Shown here: positions 38,960 to 47,926 of the stretch, piece after piece
Numbering within the stretch: the first letter of the stretch is position 1
How the letters are laid out: each line of letters starts with the position of its first letter
DNA from: JACCWP01 sp963785115
GTDB taxonomy: Bacteria > Actinomycetota > Actinomycetes > Propionibacteriales > Nocardioidaceae
Direction: 5' to 3'
Assembly (NCBI GenBank): GCA_963785115.1
Contig: CAWATY010000019.1
Span: forward strand, 1 to 64,000
DNA length: 64,000 bases
Notes under the pieces: model-generated
The model's database searches: none
What the model was told of the DNA's origin: nothing
The model's input: the letters and a program-made list of their open reading frames with translations, nothing else
Program-made: the position numbers and the translations under genes

Positions 38960-40921
38960 ATGACGACCTCGCGTCCCATCACGAGCCCGCGTCCCACTGT
39001 CCTGACGGTGGGCCGCGACCCGGCGAACGACGTCCAGCTCGCCGACCCGCTCGTCTCGCGATGGCACGCGCGGATCGACGTCGGGACGGAGGTGGTGCTG
39101 TCCGACCTCCACAGCTTTCGCGGAACGCAGGTCAATGCCCGAACCGTGAACGGGTCCTGCTCGCTACTCGAGGGTGACGTGGTCAGCGTGGGCAACCACC
39201 GGCTGGCGTGGAAGGGCGGACGCCTCGTCACCGCTCCGGCGGTAAGCACGGCCGTCCTCGTCGCCGACACCCTGTCCACGGTGACGGCCAATGGGAAGCA
39301 GCTTCTCCGGGACGTGTCGCTGCAGCTGCCCTCCGGCTCTCTCACCGCGATCATCGGGCCGTCTGGTGCTGGAAAGTCCACCCTGCTCGGCGCGCTCACC
39401 GGTCTGCGACCCGCGAGTCACGGCCGCGTGGCGTATCGCGGCGCTGACCTGTATGAGCACTACGACGAGCTCAAGTACACGATCGGCGTGGTTCCACAGC
39501 AGGATATCCAGCACCCACAGCTCACCGTGGAGCAGGCCTTGGGCTTCGCCGCCCAGCTCAGGCTTCCCCCCGACACGACTCCCGAGGAACGCACGGCACG
39601 TGTCCGAGCCGTTGCCGCCCGGTTGCAGCTGGCCGACCGGATGGGCAACCGGATCGGCACGCAACTGTCGGGGGGCCAGCGCAAGCGCGTCTCTATCGCC
39701 ACCGAACTCCTCACGGCACCCCCGTTGCTCTTCCTCGACGAGCCGACGTCCGGTCTCGACCCGGGTCTGGACGTCGAGATCATGCGCCAGTTGCGAGGTC
39801 TGGCGGCGGAGGGGCGCGTGGTCGTCGTCGTCACGCACTCCGTGCTGGCTCTTGACACCTGCGACACCGTAGTCGCGCTAGCCCCGGGGGGATGGGTGGC
39901 CTTCTCGGGGCCGCCGTCGAGCCTGCTCGAACACTTCGGGTGCTCGACCTACCCCGAGGTCTTCGACCTGCTGGACCGGCGGTCCGTGACCGCCACCTCC
40001 CCGCCGGATCCGGCGTCCGCGCGACCGGTGGTTCGGCGGTCGCTGGCGGGGAAGCGTCCTTTTACCGACGCTCCGCCGCACGTCATGCGGCTCCAGTTCG
40101 AGACTCTTCTTAGGCGCAACGTCGCCGTCATCGCTGCCGATCGGCTGCTCCTCGGCATGCTGGTCGCGATGCCGCTCGTCCTCGGCATCCTGAGCCGGCT
40201 TGTCCCTGGCGAGTCAGGCCTGTCGCTCATCGACGCGCCCCGGTCTCCCGGGGGCATGCTCAACGTCGAAGAGGCGGGCAAACGACTCACCCTGCTCGTC
40301 GTTGCGGCTGCGCTGATGGGGGTGGCCATGACGGTGCGGGAGCTCGTGGCGGAGCGGCCCATCTTCCAACGCGAGCACGCGGTCGGCCTTTCCGCCGACG
40401 TCTATCTTGCCAGCAAGATCACGGTCCTCGGCCTCGCCGCCGTGGGACAGGGCCTGGTCGTGACAGGTCTCGCGGCGGTCGCGATGCCCGGCCCGGACTT
40501 CGGCGGCGACCTGCACCTGGGAACGGTGGAGATCGCATTGACCATCGCGCTGCTGACCTTCTCCATGGCTGTCGTGGGGCTCGGCCTGTCGGCGGTGGTG
40601 ACGAGCGTGGAGCAGACCATGCCGGCCCTCGTCGCCGCGGTGATGGTGCAAGTCGTCTTGTCGGGCGCCCTGATCGAGGTGGCGGGCCGGCCTTTCCTGG
40701 CCCCACTGTCCTGGCTCACGCCGGCTCGGTGGGCCTATGCCGCCAGCGCCTCTTCGATGTCGCTCCAGCGGCCGCGATGGGCCCAGGGTCTGGACATCGA
40801 CTGGATCGCGATCCACGGGTTCGGCCACTGGGTGATGAACCTGATGATGCTGATGGCGCTGACGGTGGCCTTCGCCTGGCTGGGCCTCCTTGCCGTCCGG
40901 CGCAGCGCCCGACTCCGATGA
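38960..40921 (+). CDS. FHA-domain ABC-2 type transporter (Rv1747-like)
   Basis: 653 residues. The N-terminal FHA domain (TVGRDPANDVQLADPLVSRW and SRWHARI) binds phosphothreonine. The ABC ATPase follows with IIGPSGAGKSTLLGAL (Walker A, 133-141), QLSGGQRKRVSIATELL (signature), PPLLFLDEPTSGLDPG (Walker B) and a THSV switch His. The C-terminal half is an ABC-2 membrane domain with about six helices (LLLGMLVAMPLVLGILSRL, ITVLGLAAVGQGLVVTGLAA). This order is that of mycobacterial Rv1747, an exporter regulated by Ser/Thr kinases. A GTG at 38906 overlapping the lipoprotein gene is an alternative start. Substrate unknown. Confidence 0.85.
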   Translation: MTTSRPITSPRPTVLTVGRDPANDVQLADPLVSRWHARIDVGTEVVLSDLHSFRGTQVNARTVNGSCSLLEGDVVSVGNHRLAWKGGRLVTAPAVSTAVLVADTLSTVTANGKQLLRDVSLQLPSGSLTAIIGPSGAGKSTLLGALTGLRPASHGRVAYRGADLYEHYDELKYTIGVVPQQDIQHPQLTVEQALGFAAQLRLPPDTTPEERTARVRAVAARLQLADRMGNRIGTQLSGGQRKRVSIATELLTAPPLLFLDEPTSGLDPGLDVEIMRQLRGLAAEGRVVVVVTHSVLALDTCDTVVALAPGGWVAFSGPPSSLLEHFGCSTYPEVFDLLDRRSVTATSPPDPASARPVVRRSLAGKRPFTDAPPHVMRLQFETLLRRNVAVIAADRLLLGMLVAMPLVLGILSRLVPGESGLSLIDAPRSPGGMLNVEEAGKRLTLLVVAAALMGVAMTVRELVAERPIFQREHAVGLSADVYLASKITVLGLAAVGQGLVVTGLAAVAMPGPDFGGDLHLGTVEIALTIALLTFSMAVVGLGLSAVVTSVEQTMPALVAAVMVQVVLSGALIEVAGRPFLAPLSWLTPARWAYAASASSMSLQRPRWAQGLDIDWIAIHGFGHWVMNLMMLMALTVAFAWLGLLAVRRSARLR

Positions 40922-41070
40922 GGACACCGTCTCCCCCCATCGAAATGGTCTCGCCGTGGAATCGGTGGCTTGAACATTTCGGCCACGTTGGCACGTTCCG
41001 CTGGTGCAGACTCTGCGGGGGTCAGGCGTGACGCGGCCGGCCCGACACGAGATGGGGCGGGGGTCCAGCA

Positions 41071-42621
41071 ATGAGCATGTCGCATAAGCGGAGGCATCGC
41101 CGCGCCGCCAAGCAGGTGGCCATGGCGGCGTCGCTGGGCCAGGTAGAGGACGCCATGGCCCGCGACCCCGGCGTGTCCCCGGTCCTGCTCATGCGGTTGG
41201 CGTCCACCGAGCCCAGGCTCTGGCCGCTGGTACGAGACAACCCCGCCTGCCCACCGGACCTGCGGCTGTGGATCGACGTGCAGATGTCACAGGGAGCTGA
41301 ATTCGGGTTGCCCGGCGGTCGGCCACAGCCCGCGGGCGCGGCCGGGCCTCCGGAGGGGAAGCCCACGAGGCAGATGTGGACCGGCGGCGAGGTCCCGCTT
41401 GTCGAACCCGCCGTGGCCTTCCCGAACGACTCGCCGGATATGGCAGACCTGGGGCCGGCGCAGAGTCCGTCAACCCCGTCACCTGGGATGCCGTGGAGCT
41501 CACCATCTCGGCCGGCCGCCGCACCGTCTTCGCCGACATCTACGCCTACGTATGCCGCCAGCGCCGCGGGGCCTGGGCGAGGCGGCCGTCGACGAGTCGC
41601 CCTGGTCGCCCTGGTCGCCGCCGGAGTCACCTTGGCCATCGCGGCGGGCCTCGCGGTGGCTCTGCTCGACTTCGGCGGTGATCCGGCCGAGCCCACGGTG
41701 GTGGCCGCAGAAGGCACGGCCGGCACGGCCGAGCCCAGCGCCGGGAACGTCCCCGGGACGGCGAGCGAGCCGACTGCCGCGGCCAGGATCCCGCCGTGCC
41801 CGACGCCACCCGACCTCGAGCCTGCTGCGGTCGACAGCGACCCGGCGGGGATGACCGTGTCCCTCGAGATGCAGGCCAGCTGTTCGGGCGGCCAGTACGT
41901 CGACGACGGGGCGTACACGATCACTCTCGAGCGGCCAGGAGGCCAGGTTGTCGCTTCGACGGACTTCGACTTCTCCGCCGACCCCGTGTGGGTGCCGCCA
42001 CCCGACGCGGCGGTGCAGGGCGCCGCGGTGAGAGCCCACTTCCCGGTCGGGACATTCTGGGAGGTCCCCTCGGACCTGCAGGACGACGTCGTCGCTGGCT
42101 CGGTCGTCGCACGGACCGCTACCAGCGGTGCGGCCGCTTCGAGTGGCCGCCCTCCTCCTGAAGAAGCCGGCGTCGGTGACGTCGTCGAGGTCGACGGCGC
42201 GGTGGCCGGACGTACGGACCAAGTTGAGAAGGCAAGCTTGGCCGCACTCCGTACGCAAGCCCGCCGTGACCGGCCGGACGTGCTGTTCTCCATGGAGGGC
42301 AGGTGGGTGCCACAGCTGAGCTCGAAGAGGCTCAAAACCTACGACGAGGTTGACGACCTGAAGTACAACGAATACAGGGAGATCTGGGGCCAGCACGTAG
42401 ACCTGCGCCTCAGGTTTCCCCAGGCGCGCCTCCTGTGGAGCGGGGACTGGGCGTCGTTCGACGACGACGACTACTGGGTCACCGTGGCTGGCGCGACGTT
42501 CGAAGGGGCGCAGGGTGCCGTGCGGTGGTGTGACAAAAACGGGTTCCCGGGTTCGCAGTGCTACGCAAAGGAGATCCTTCAATTCGGCTCACCCGAAGGG
42601 ACAACCGTGTTGAGGGACTAA
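41071..42621 (+). CDS. Variant leucine-rich-repeat membrane protein
   Basis: 516 residues. The N-terminal ~70 residues (MARDPGVSPVLLMRLASTEP, RLWPLVRDNPACPPDLRLWI) look like variant leucine-rich repeats found in actinobacterial proteins. A Pro/Ser-rich linker leads to one membrane helix (VALVALVAAGVTLAIAAGLA, ~175-199) and an external domain of ~300 residues with two Cys that could pair (PPCPTPPDLEP, CSGGQYVDDGAYTI; later WCDKNGFPGSQCYAKEI). It follows the FHA-ABC gene by 150 bases in the same direction. Function unknown; the layout suggests cytosolic recognition and an external domain. Confidence 0.6.
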   Translation: MSMSHKRRHRRAAKQVAMAASLGQVEDAMARDPGVSPVLLMRLASTEPRLWPLVRDNPACPPDLRLWIDVQMSQGAEFGLPGGRPQPAGAAGPPEGKPTRQMWTGGEVPLVEPAVAFPNDSPDMADLGPAQSPSTPSPGMPWSSPSRPAAAPSSPTSTPTYAASAAGPGRGGRRRVALVALVAAGVTLAIAAGLAVALLDFGGDPAEPTVVAAEGTAGTAEPSAGNVPGTASEPTAAARIPPCPTPPDLEPAAVDSDPAGMTVSLEMQASCSGGQYVDDGAYTITLERPGGQVVASTDFDFSADPVWVPPPDAAVQGAAVRAHFPVGTFWEVPSDLQDDVVAGSVVARTATSGAAASSGRPPPEEAGVGDVVEVDGAVAGRTDQVEKASLAALRTQARRDRPDVLFSMEGRWVPQLSSKRLKTYDEVDDLKYNEYREIWGQHVDLRLRFPQARLLWSGDWASFDDDDYWVTVAGATFEGAQGAVRWCDKNGFPGSQCYAKEILQFGSPEGTTVLRD

Positions 42622-43122
42622 ACCCTCGGCGGTTCGCCACGAGGCTGTCAATCCGCGAGTTCATTCCGCGGCAGAGCCGGGATTTCAGTGACTTGCCTCG
42701 TTCGACTCTGTCGCCCGTGGATGGGGACGACCAGGCGCGGTCGACCTCGCGATGACGGTGCACAAGCTAACAGCGCGCCAACCGCCTGGGATGTGCACGG
42801 TGTTGAATACCGCACGAATTCCCTCTTCGTTGCTGGCTACTGGGCCAGCGTCATACCGGCTCTTCGGATCTGAGCAAGGGCAATGGGCGGTCGCCAGTGG
42901 CGTGGCGTAGCCAGAAAGGGGGCTGTCAGATCGCCTGTCTTAAGGGATCGGTCCATCTGAGAGAACGACGATGGACCTTGTGACGGAGGACCAATCGAAG
43001 AGTCGCCCGCCGGCATAGAGGCTCACGATCATCTCGTCCAGCCCTCGCAGCGGCGTCAGCCCTTCGGGAGCAGTCGGGCGTCGCTCAGGGTGCGTCTGGC
43101 GTTGTTCTCAGATAGCGAGGGG
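42622..43122. other. Gene-free stretch
   Basis: No credible frame of more than ~65 codons and no RNA gene or repeat recognised. It contains the tail of the variant-LRR transcript and the region beyond the stop of the leftward membrane-protein gene. Confidence 0.4.
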
Positions 43123-43548
43123 TCAAAAGATGAAGAACCAGACCCGCCGCGTTCCGCCCCGGAACAGGTAACGGGTGTACAGGAAGAGCAGCCCCGTGAT
43201 CACCAGACCGACGAAGAAGACCCCGACCTCGCCCGAGAACAACGCCAAGAGCATTCCAATGCCCAGCACAACCATCCAGAAGCCGTACCAAAACACCAAC
43301 GGCTTCCACCCAGTGATGCTCTCCCGGTAGCGAAGCGCCTGCTGACGGTATGCCTCCAACGCTGCAGCGTCGTGGGAGTGGGCGTGGACCGGCACCCACT
43401 TCCCCTCCGCAGTCAACACGTGCCCGTTGGCGACATCACCCGGCTGCCACGTCTGCGGGGTGGCAGTGGTCTGTTGGCTGGCCGGAGGTGCCGGGTTGGC
43501 CGACTGGATCGGCGGCAGTTCCGGTTCGGTCGGCGATGGAAGTGTCAT
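43123..43548 (-). CDS. Small two-helix membrane protein
   Basis: 141 residues. A Pro/Thr-rich N-terminus is followed by DVANGHVLTAEGKWVPVHAH, reminiscent of the short Gly/Trp (DUF2510-like) motifs at actinobacterial membrane-protein N-termini, then two membrane helices (LVFWYGFWMVVLGIGMLLAL and GVFFVGLVITGLLFLYTRYL). Probably integral to the cytoplasmic membrane; no function can be assigned. It is encoded alone and opposite to its left neighbours. Confidence 0.55.
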   Translation of the reverse strand: MTLPSPTEPELPPIQSANPAPPASQQTTATPQTWQPGDVANGHVLTAEGKWVPVHAHSHDAAALEAYRQQALRYRESITGWKPLVFWYGFWMVVLGIGMLLALFSGEVGVFFVGLVITGLLFLYTRYLFRGGTRRVWFFIF

Positions 43549-44395
43549 ACGTGTACTGGTCCTCTCGATGAGTATTGCCGGGCTTACCTACTTGCCGTGC
43601 GGAACAGGGTCAACTGACGGGATGAACAGCCCGGGCAAAATGACACCGACAAGCGTGGTGAATACCGTCGGCACCGCGGTTCGCGAGCCGTGTCGCTCCA
43701 GGCTTGTTCAACATCCACGCCACCAACTGATGACGCCGCCAAGACGACTCTCGATCCGCCGATAATCTGATCCCCCGCGCCGTCTAGCCGCAACAGATTG
43801 AACCAGCATCAAGTTGGATCTCTCCCCCGTGGGTAACTGGCAGGCGCCAAGATAGCTCTGCACGCCCTGTCTAGGACATGACACGTACGGGTGGCCCAGA
43901 CGTAGTCATCTCGATAGACCGCCACGCATTCGCATACGACAGCGCGTCACGTGGGAACACCAGCCCACAGGACTTGCCCCAGTTGCAACGCGTTTTGGCG
44001 CGTCACGAGAGGCATGGTCCGTCCTGTCAGCCACTTCTTCTGACGGCGTAGCAGGTTCAGGCGATCTGAGTGCAACTGGCGACGCCGAGAGACGGCTGCG
44101 CCGAGCCTCTCAGTCCTTGGCCAAGCGCTCCACGAGCGCTCCGCGAATCGTCGCCGGTGGCGCAGGCATTCCACCCTTGTCGCATCTTCGACGACTTCCC
44201 GACGGCAAGATGATTACACGCCCCCCAGGCGCCATTGGAGAAGACCCTAGGGGTCCCGCCCATCCACGATCGCTGCCACGCCTCACCGTGGGCCGAACTC
44301 GACCGGCAGCGGAATTACCGACTTCTCCAGGCCAAGCACAACCTAGGGCCGCCTGCCGAGGTCATGGAGGATCGGATGCCTTCGATAAAGGCCGC
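43549..44395. other. Gene-free stretch
   Basis: About 850 bases with only short, low-quality open frames on both strands. A fragment such as KKWLTGRTMPLVTRQNAL (leftward, ~43950-44040) might be debris of an old gene, but I cannot name it. No RNA gene is seen. Confidence 0.35.
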
Positions 44396-45478
44396 TCACT
44401 CGGGGCGGGTCAGCACGTCCAGGAACTCGTGGTTGACGAAGAGGAGCTCCCTGCCAACCTTGACGTCACCGAGGAGTCCTGCCTCCACCAGGGCATGCAG
44501 CCATGACGAGGCGGTCTGGCGCGAAACGTCGCACCGTTCGGCCACGGTGCTGATTCGACAGTAGGGCTGCTCGAAGAGGACGGCCAGGAACTGCGCATCG
44601 CGCCCGCCCGGGGTCGCCGCGCGAGCTCGCTCAGCGATGTCGTCCTGACAGGTGCGGATGGCTCCGATCTTCCGCGTAGTCGACGTTGCAGACTCACGGA
44701 CCACGTCGAGCATGTAGAGGATCCAGTCGATCCAGGCTTCCTCCGCGGTAACGGCTCGCAGCAGTCGGTAGTAGTCGTTCTTGCGCGCGGTGACCGCGCG
44801 TGAGAGATAGAGGATGGGGTCGCGCAGTAGCCCGGCCTCGATCAGCATCAGGATGTTGATGACGCGACCGGTGCGCCCGTTGCCATCGTCAAACGGGTGG
44901 ATCGCCTCGAACTGGTAGTGAGCAACGGCCATGCGCACCAGCGGATCGAGATCGTCTTCGGCATGGACGAAGCGCTCCCACGCGGAGAGCTTCTCGCGGA
45001 TGAGGTCCGCGCCCTCGGGCGGCGCGTAGACAACCTCGCGTGTCGTCGGGTTCGCGATCCGAGTGCCCGGAACTGCGCGAACGGACATCTCATGCCCCTG
45101 CAGCTCGGAGCAGATCTGAGCAGCCGTTGCTGCGGTGAGCGGCCGGTTTCTGATCGATTCGACCCCGGCGAACAGCGCGCTCCGGTATCGCAGGGCTTCC
45201 TTGGTGGCGTGGTCTCCCCCACCCGACTCGACGTGCTTGAACAGCTCGTCAGCCGTGGTCACGATGTTCTCGATCTCGGAGCTGGCCTGCGCCTCGAGCA
45301 GCGGGACGGCGTGGATCAGGATGTTGGGGTTCGGCAGCAGTTGGCCGGCCTGGGCAAGTGTCGCCAGCGCAGTTCGGGCTTCGACTGTCGCCTTGAGCAC
45401 GGGCTTGGGCTCGAGGTCGAGGCCTGCCGGCGGCAGCGACGGTAGGTCGTTGAAGGGGACCTCGGGGCTCCAGGGCAC
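44396..45478 (-). CDS. Fic/DOC-family AMP-transferase with C-terminal winged helix
   Basis: 360 residues. The Fic active-site motif is complete: HPFDDGNGRTGR at 194-205 (HPFx[D/E]GNGRxxR). An N-terminal inhibitory helix motif (S/T)xxxE(G/N) is present as SSEIEN (66-71), which places it in the self-inhibited class II group. The C-terminal ~80 residues form a winged helix (RISTVAERCDVSRQTASSWL). Fic proteins transfer AMP from ATP to Ser/Thr/Tyr of target proteins. GTG 45478 is the start. A strong inverted repeat lies just upstream, so autoregulation by its own winged helix is likely. Confidence 0.88.
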   Translation of the reverse strand: MPWSPEVPFNDLPSLPPAGLDLEPKPVLKATVEARTALATLAQAGQLLPNPNILIHAVPLLEAQASSEIENIVTTADELFKHVESGGGDHATKEALRYRSALFAGVESIRNRPLTAATAAQICSELQGHEMSVRAVPGTRIANPTTREVVYAPPEGADLIREKLSAWERFVHAEDDLDPLVRMAVAHYQFEAIHPFDDGNGRTGRVINILMLIEAGLLRDPILYLSRAVTARKNDYYRLLRAVTAEEAWIDWILYMLDVVRESATSTTRKIGAIRTCQDDIAERARAATPGGRDAQFLAVLFEQPYCRISTVAERCDVSRQTASSWLHALVEAGLLGDVKVGRELLFVNHEFLDVLTRPE

Positions 45479-45508
45479 GTGTCAGCTCTTTCGACTCATC
45501 CCAACTAC

Positions 45509-45537
45509 GTGTTAAGAATTCTCGATAAACTTAACAC
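45509..45537. promoter_or_regulatory. Operator-like inverted repeat upstream of fic
   Basis: GTGTTAAG and CTTAACAC are perfect 8-bp arms separated by 13 bases (AATTCTCGATAAA), centred 45 bases upstream of the GTG start of fic. It lies in a short AT-rich island, as expected for a promoter. The winged helix at the C-terminus of the Fic protein is the natural candidate to bind it. Confidence 0.7.
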
Positions 45538-45659
45538 ATTGCCGGTACGGGTTAGGTGCCGCGACACATCGGACGCAGTCCGTGCGGCTCACCACGCGGG
45601 CATGTCTTGGCGCCCCATCGGTGAGACGTCGGCACGACGGGCGAGGCGGCTCACCTGCG

Positions 45660-45812
45660 CTACTCGGGCTGATCGACACCCTCGCGGCGGAAGTAGATGA
45701 GCTCGCCCTTCTCGTCCTGCACCACCTTGACGCGGGCGAAGGACAACTTTTCGAGCATGCGCTGCGACGGCTCATTGCTCGGCCGCACCGTCGCCCAGAC
45801 CACGGCAACGCC
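45660..45812 (-). pseudogene. GNAT acetyltransferase, C-terminal remnant
   Basis: The frame VVWATVRPSNEPSQRMLEKL followed by SFARVKVVQDEKGELIYFRR and a TAG stop matches the C-terminal third of GNAT N-acetyltransferases (NxxSxxxxEKLGF). The N-terminal two thirds, with the acetyl-CoA loop, are absent; upstream lies a different gene. A truncated remnant. Confidence 0.6.
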
Positions 45813-46017
45813 CGGGGTCTGCTTCGCCGTCGGTCAGAGTGTTGACGATCTTTCCCTCGGGTCCAACGAGGCGGCGGAGCTTGCCTTGCGCCTCGAGTCG
45901 GCGAGCCGCCTGGTTGATCGATTGGCGCTGTGGGACGCCGAGTCGGCGGGCAAGGACGTCATCGTCGAGCGGGGCATAGCGGATAGCGTCGAGGATCCGT
46001 TCGGCGAGAGTGGCCAC
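45772..46017 (-). CDS. Small winged-helix DNA-binding protein, C-terminally altered
   Basis: GTG 46017 starts MATLAERILDAIRYAPLDDD, with VLARRLGVPQRQSINQAARR as the helix-turn-helix and LEAQGKLRRLVGPEGKIVNT as the wing. This is a compact winged-helix domain seen in actinobacterial accessory DNA. The last ~20 residues run into the GNAT remnant in another frame and are not native-looking, so the gene has lost its original end. Confidence 0.45.
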   Translation of the reverse strand: MATLAERILDAIRYAPLDDDVLARRLGVPQRQSINQAARRLEAQGKLRRLVGPEGKIVNTLTDGEADPGRCRGLGDGAAEQ

Positions 46018-46193
46018 GAGGTGATGCTGGCACCAATCGCACAGGTCCGGTGCCGTAGTGCCGACCGCGAGATGCGAGGCGCACGCGGCAGAAGGTCGCC
46101 TGTGGTGGCTACAACTCGGATGCGACCCCGGGGGACGGGAGGGGGCGAACTATCCCGATGCGACTGGCGACCGGCTGTGCCTATGGTCCGTTG

Positions 46194-46945
46194 GTGACCC
46201 CAATCGACGATGAGATCAATGATTTGCGCCCGATCTCGATTAGAGACGGTGTGGTTACTAGACCGGCTTCGGCCTGGTCGTCGACGGTGCATGAGTTCCT
46301 GCGGTACTTGCGCGCGCAAGGGTTGACCTGCGTGCCGGAACCCGTCGCGGTCAACGGTGATGTGGAACGGCTCGTGGCAATCGAGGGTGACTCCGGCGCA
46401 GACGGCTGGGCGCACCAGCACTCCGAGGCCGGGCTGCGTTCCGCGGCTCGACTGCTGCGCACCCTTCACGACGCCTCGGTCGACTGGGACCGCCACCGGA
46501 TGCCGTCTTCTGCGCGCCCGACGTGGAGGCAGAAGCCGAGATCGTGTGGTGTCACGGCGATGTTGGTCCCTGGAACATGGTGTGGCATGACGACGAGGCC
46601 GTGGGCTTGATCGACTGGGACTTCCTGCATCGCGGACCGCGGCTCGATGAGTCGCTTACGCGCTTCGATGGTTCACGCCCGCTCGCGACGACGAGATGGC
46701 TGACCTGGCACCACTTTGCGACCTCCCGATCGGGCCTACGCGGGTGCGCGCCTGCTTGCAAGCTATGGCGGCCTTCGCCTTTCGACGTTGCCGAGGCCAT
46801 CGCCACCCGGATGCAGGTGACGATGGCGATGGAGTTGTCGCTGGCCGAGGCGGGTGTTGAGCCGCAGCGGACATGGGTCGCCGAGGGCAGTCAGGAGTGG
46901 GCGCCAGTGAGACACGCTGGGTGCGCGAGCACTCCCACCTGCTGA
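46194..46945 (+). pseudogene. Aminoglycoside-type phosphotransferase (frameshifted)
   Basis: GTG 46194 opens VTPIDDEINDLRPISIRDGV, with ASAWSSTVHEFLRYLRAQGL and SAARLLRTLHDASVDW of the kinase N-lobe/linker. One frame on, EIVWCHGDVGPWNMVWHDDE and AVGLIDWDFLHRGPRLDE are the catalytic loop (HGDxxxxN) and metal-binding IDW(D) of APH-fold phosphotransferases. The C-terminal part needs further frame changes (MADLAPLCDLPIGPTRVRAC, AEAIATRMQVTMAMELSLAE). At least three slips. Despite the family name, resistance is not implied. Confidence 0.65.
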
Positions 46946-47308
46946 GCCGTAACACGAGGTCCACCTTGCGTCGCAGGGATACTGTCGTCAAGGTCGCGTG
47001 GGACCGAACTCGAGGGATAGACATCGACGCACGACACCCGAGTGGCAGCCGACATGGTCATCGAAGCGAAGGCCGAGACAGGTGTAACCGGAGCTCAGCA
47101 GGTCAACTACTTCACCGGCATGCTCGATGAACTCCTACAACGGATGGACGACGAAGACGCTACCTACGGGATCGCTTTGCCCCTGAATCGTCAATACAGA
47201 GGGCTGGTCGACAGACTCCCTCGACTCGCGTGCGACCGAATCGGACTCAACGTCTTCTGGGTCGAGCGAACCTCTCACGGCGCGCTCAGGGTGACCCACG
47301 AGATCTGA
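46905..47308 (+). pseudogene. PD-(D/E)XK-like nuclease fragment (frameshifted)
   Basis: Pieces SETRWVREHSHLLSRNTRST and VAWDRTRGIDIDARHPSG join, after a one-base slip at ~47040, to VAADMVIEAKAETGVTGAQQ, VNYFTGMLDELLQRMDDEDA and YGIALPLNRQYRGLVDRLPR. D-I-D followed by VIEAKAE and a later Gln/Tyr helix resembles a PD-(D/E)XK core. It ends LRVTHEI, 130 bases before the right direct repeat. Start unclear. Confidence 0.4.
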
Positions 47309-47441
47309 TCCGACCTTCACGCGCGTCCGACCGACGCGAGGGACGCGGGCACACGCGCCCGCACCTGCCAATGGCGCGCCGAGCGCCAGGCCCTAGCGCT
47401 GCCGGTAGGCGCTGTACAAGTCGCCACAGGCGTCGCTCGCC

Positions 47442-47748
47442 CTGAGCCGTGCCACGCGCTGGCAGGTCATGCGCAGGGCCCGTTCAGGCCAGGAAAACCG
47501 CGGATATGGCCACTTGAGTGCCGCCGAGGCCTGGCATGCCGTCCGTCGAGCGGCGCCGAATCGCTTGCTGGCTTGGGGATAACCGGTCTCTTGACGTCAA
47601 GATGTCGTGCCACACACGTGCCACAACGGCGCAGATTTCGGTGGATCCGGGCAGACCCCGCTGGACACCTAGACAGCCTCTGACCTGCGAAGATAGCGCT
47701 CTGACCTCGACAGACGCAGTGGCCCGTTTTCCGCTTCCAAGCTGGTCA
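47442..47748. repeat. Long direct repeat, right copy (att-like)
   Basis: Second copy of the repeat at 36330-36635, same orientation, 11.1 kb apart. It contains TCTTGACGTCAAGA, CGTGCCACACACGTGCCACA and GACAGCCTCTGACCTGCGAA. It ends at CCGCTTCCAAGCTGGTCA and passes directly into the tRNA-Gly 3' fragment, which the left copy lacks beyond GGTCA. Confidence 0.72.
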
Positions 47749-47776
47749 TGCCGGTTCGATCCCGGTCACCCGCTCC
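47733..47776 (+). other. tRNA-Gly(UCC) 3' half, displaced attachment site
   Basis: The 44 bases hold a TCC anticodon loop CTTCCAA, the 3' anticodon strand GCTGG, a T arm GCCGG-TTCGATC-CCGGT with full pairing, and the acceptor strand CACCCGCTCC of tRNA-Gly. The upstream DNA (TTTTCCG) cannot pair as anticodon stem and there is no D arm or 5' acceptor, so it is a fragment, the usual trace left by tyrosine-recombinase elements that integrate in tRNA 3' ends. Confidence 0.75.
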
Positions 47777-47926
47777 GCATAACCCCGGTCAGACGGTGAC
47801 TGGACTGACTCGCAGGTCAGTCGGTGGCCGTCAGCGCGGTGTGGGTACGACCAACCCGCGGAGGTCTCGATGACGCCTGTGGGCAGCGGCACCTAACGCT
47901 GAGTCTCACAGTGGTGGGATGACGGG

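Noticed and set aside
41022..42335. A 437-codon open frame antisense to the variant-LRR gene
   Set aside because: Low-complexity Ser/Ala/Pro translation; the forward frame has repeats, a membrane helix and a good start.
46194..46945. An aminoglycoside resistance gene
   Set aside because: The APH fold is clear, but the frame is broken at several places and the family includes many non-resistance kinases.
47733..47776. A complete tRNA-Gly gene
   Set aside because: Only the 3' half is present; the D arm, 5' acceptor strand and anticodon-stem partner are missing.
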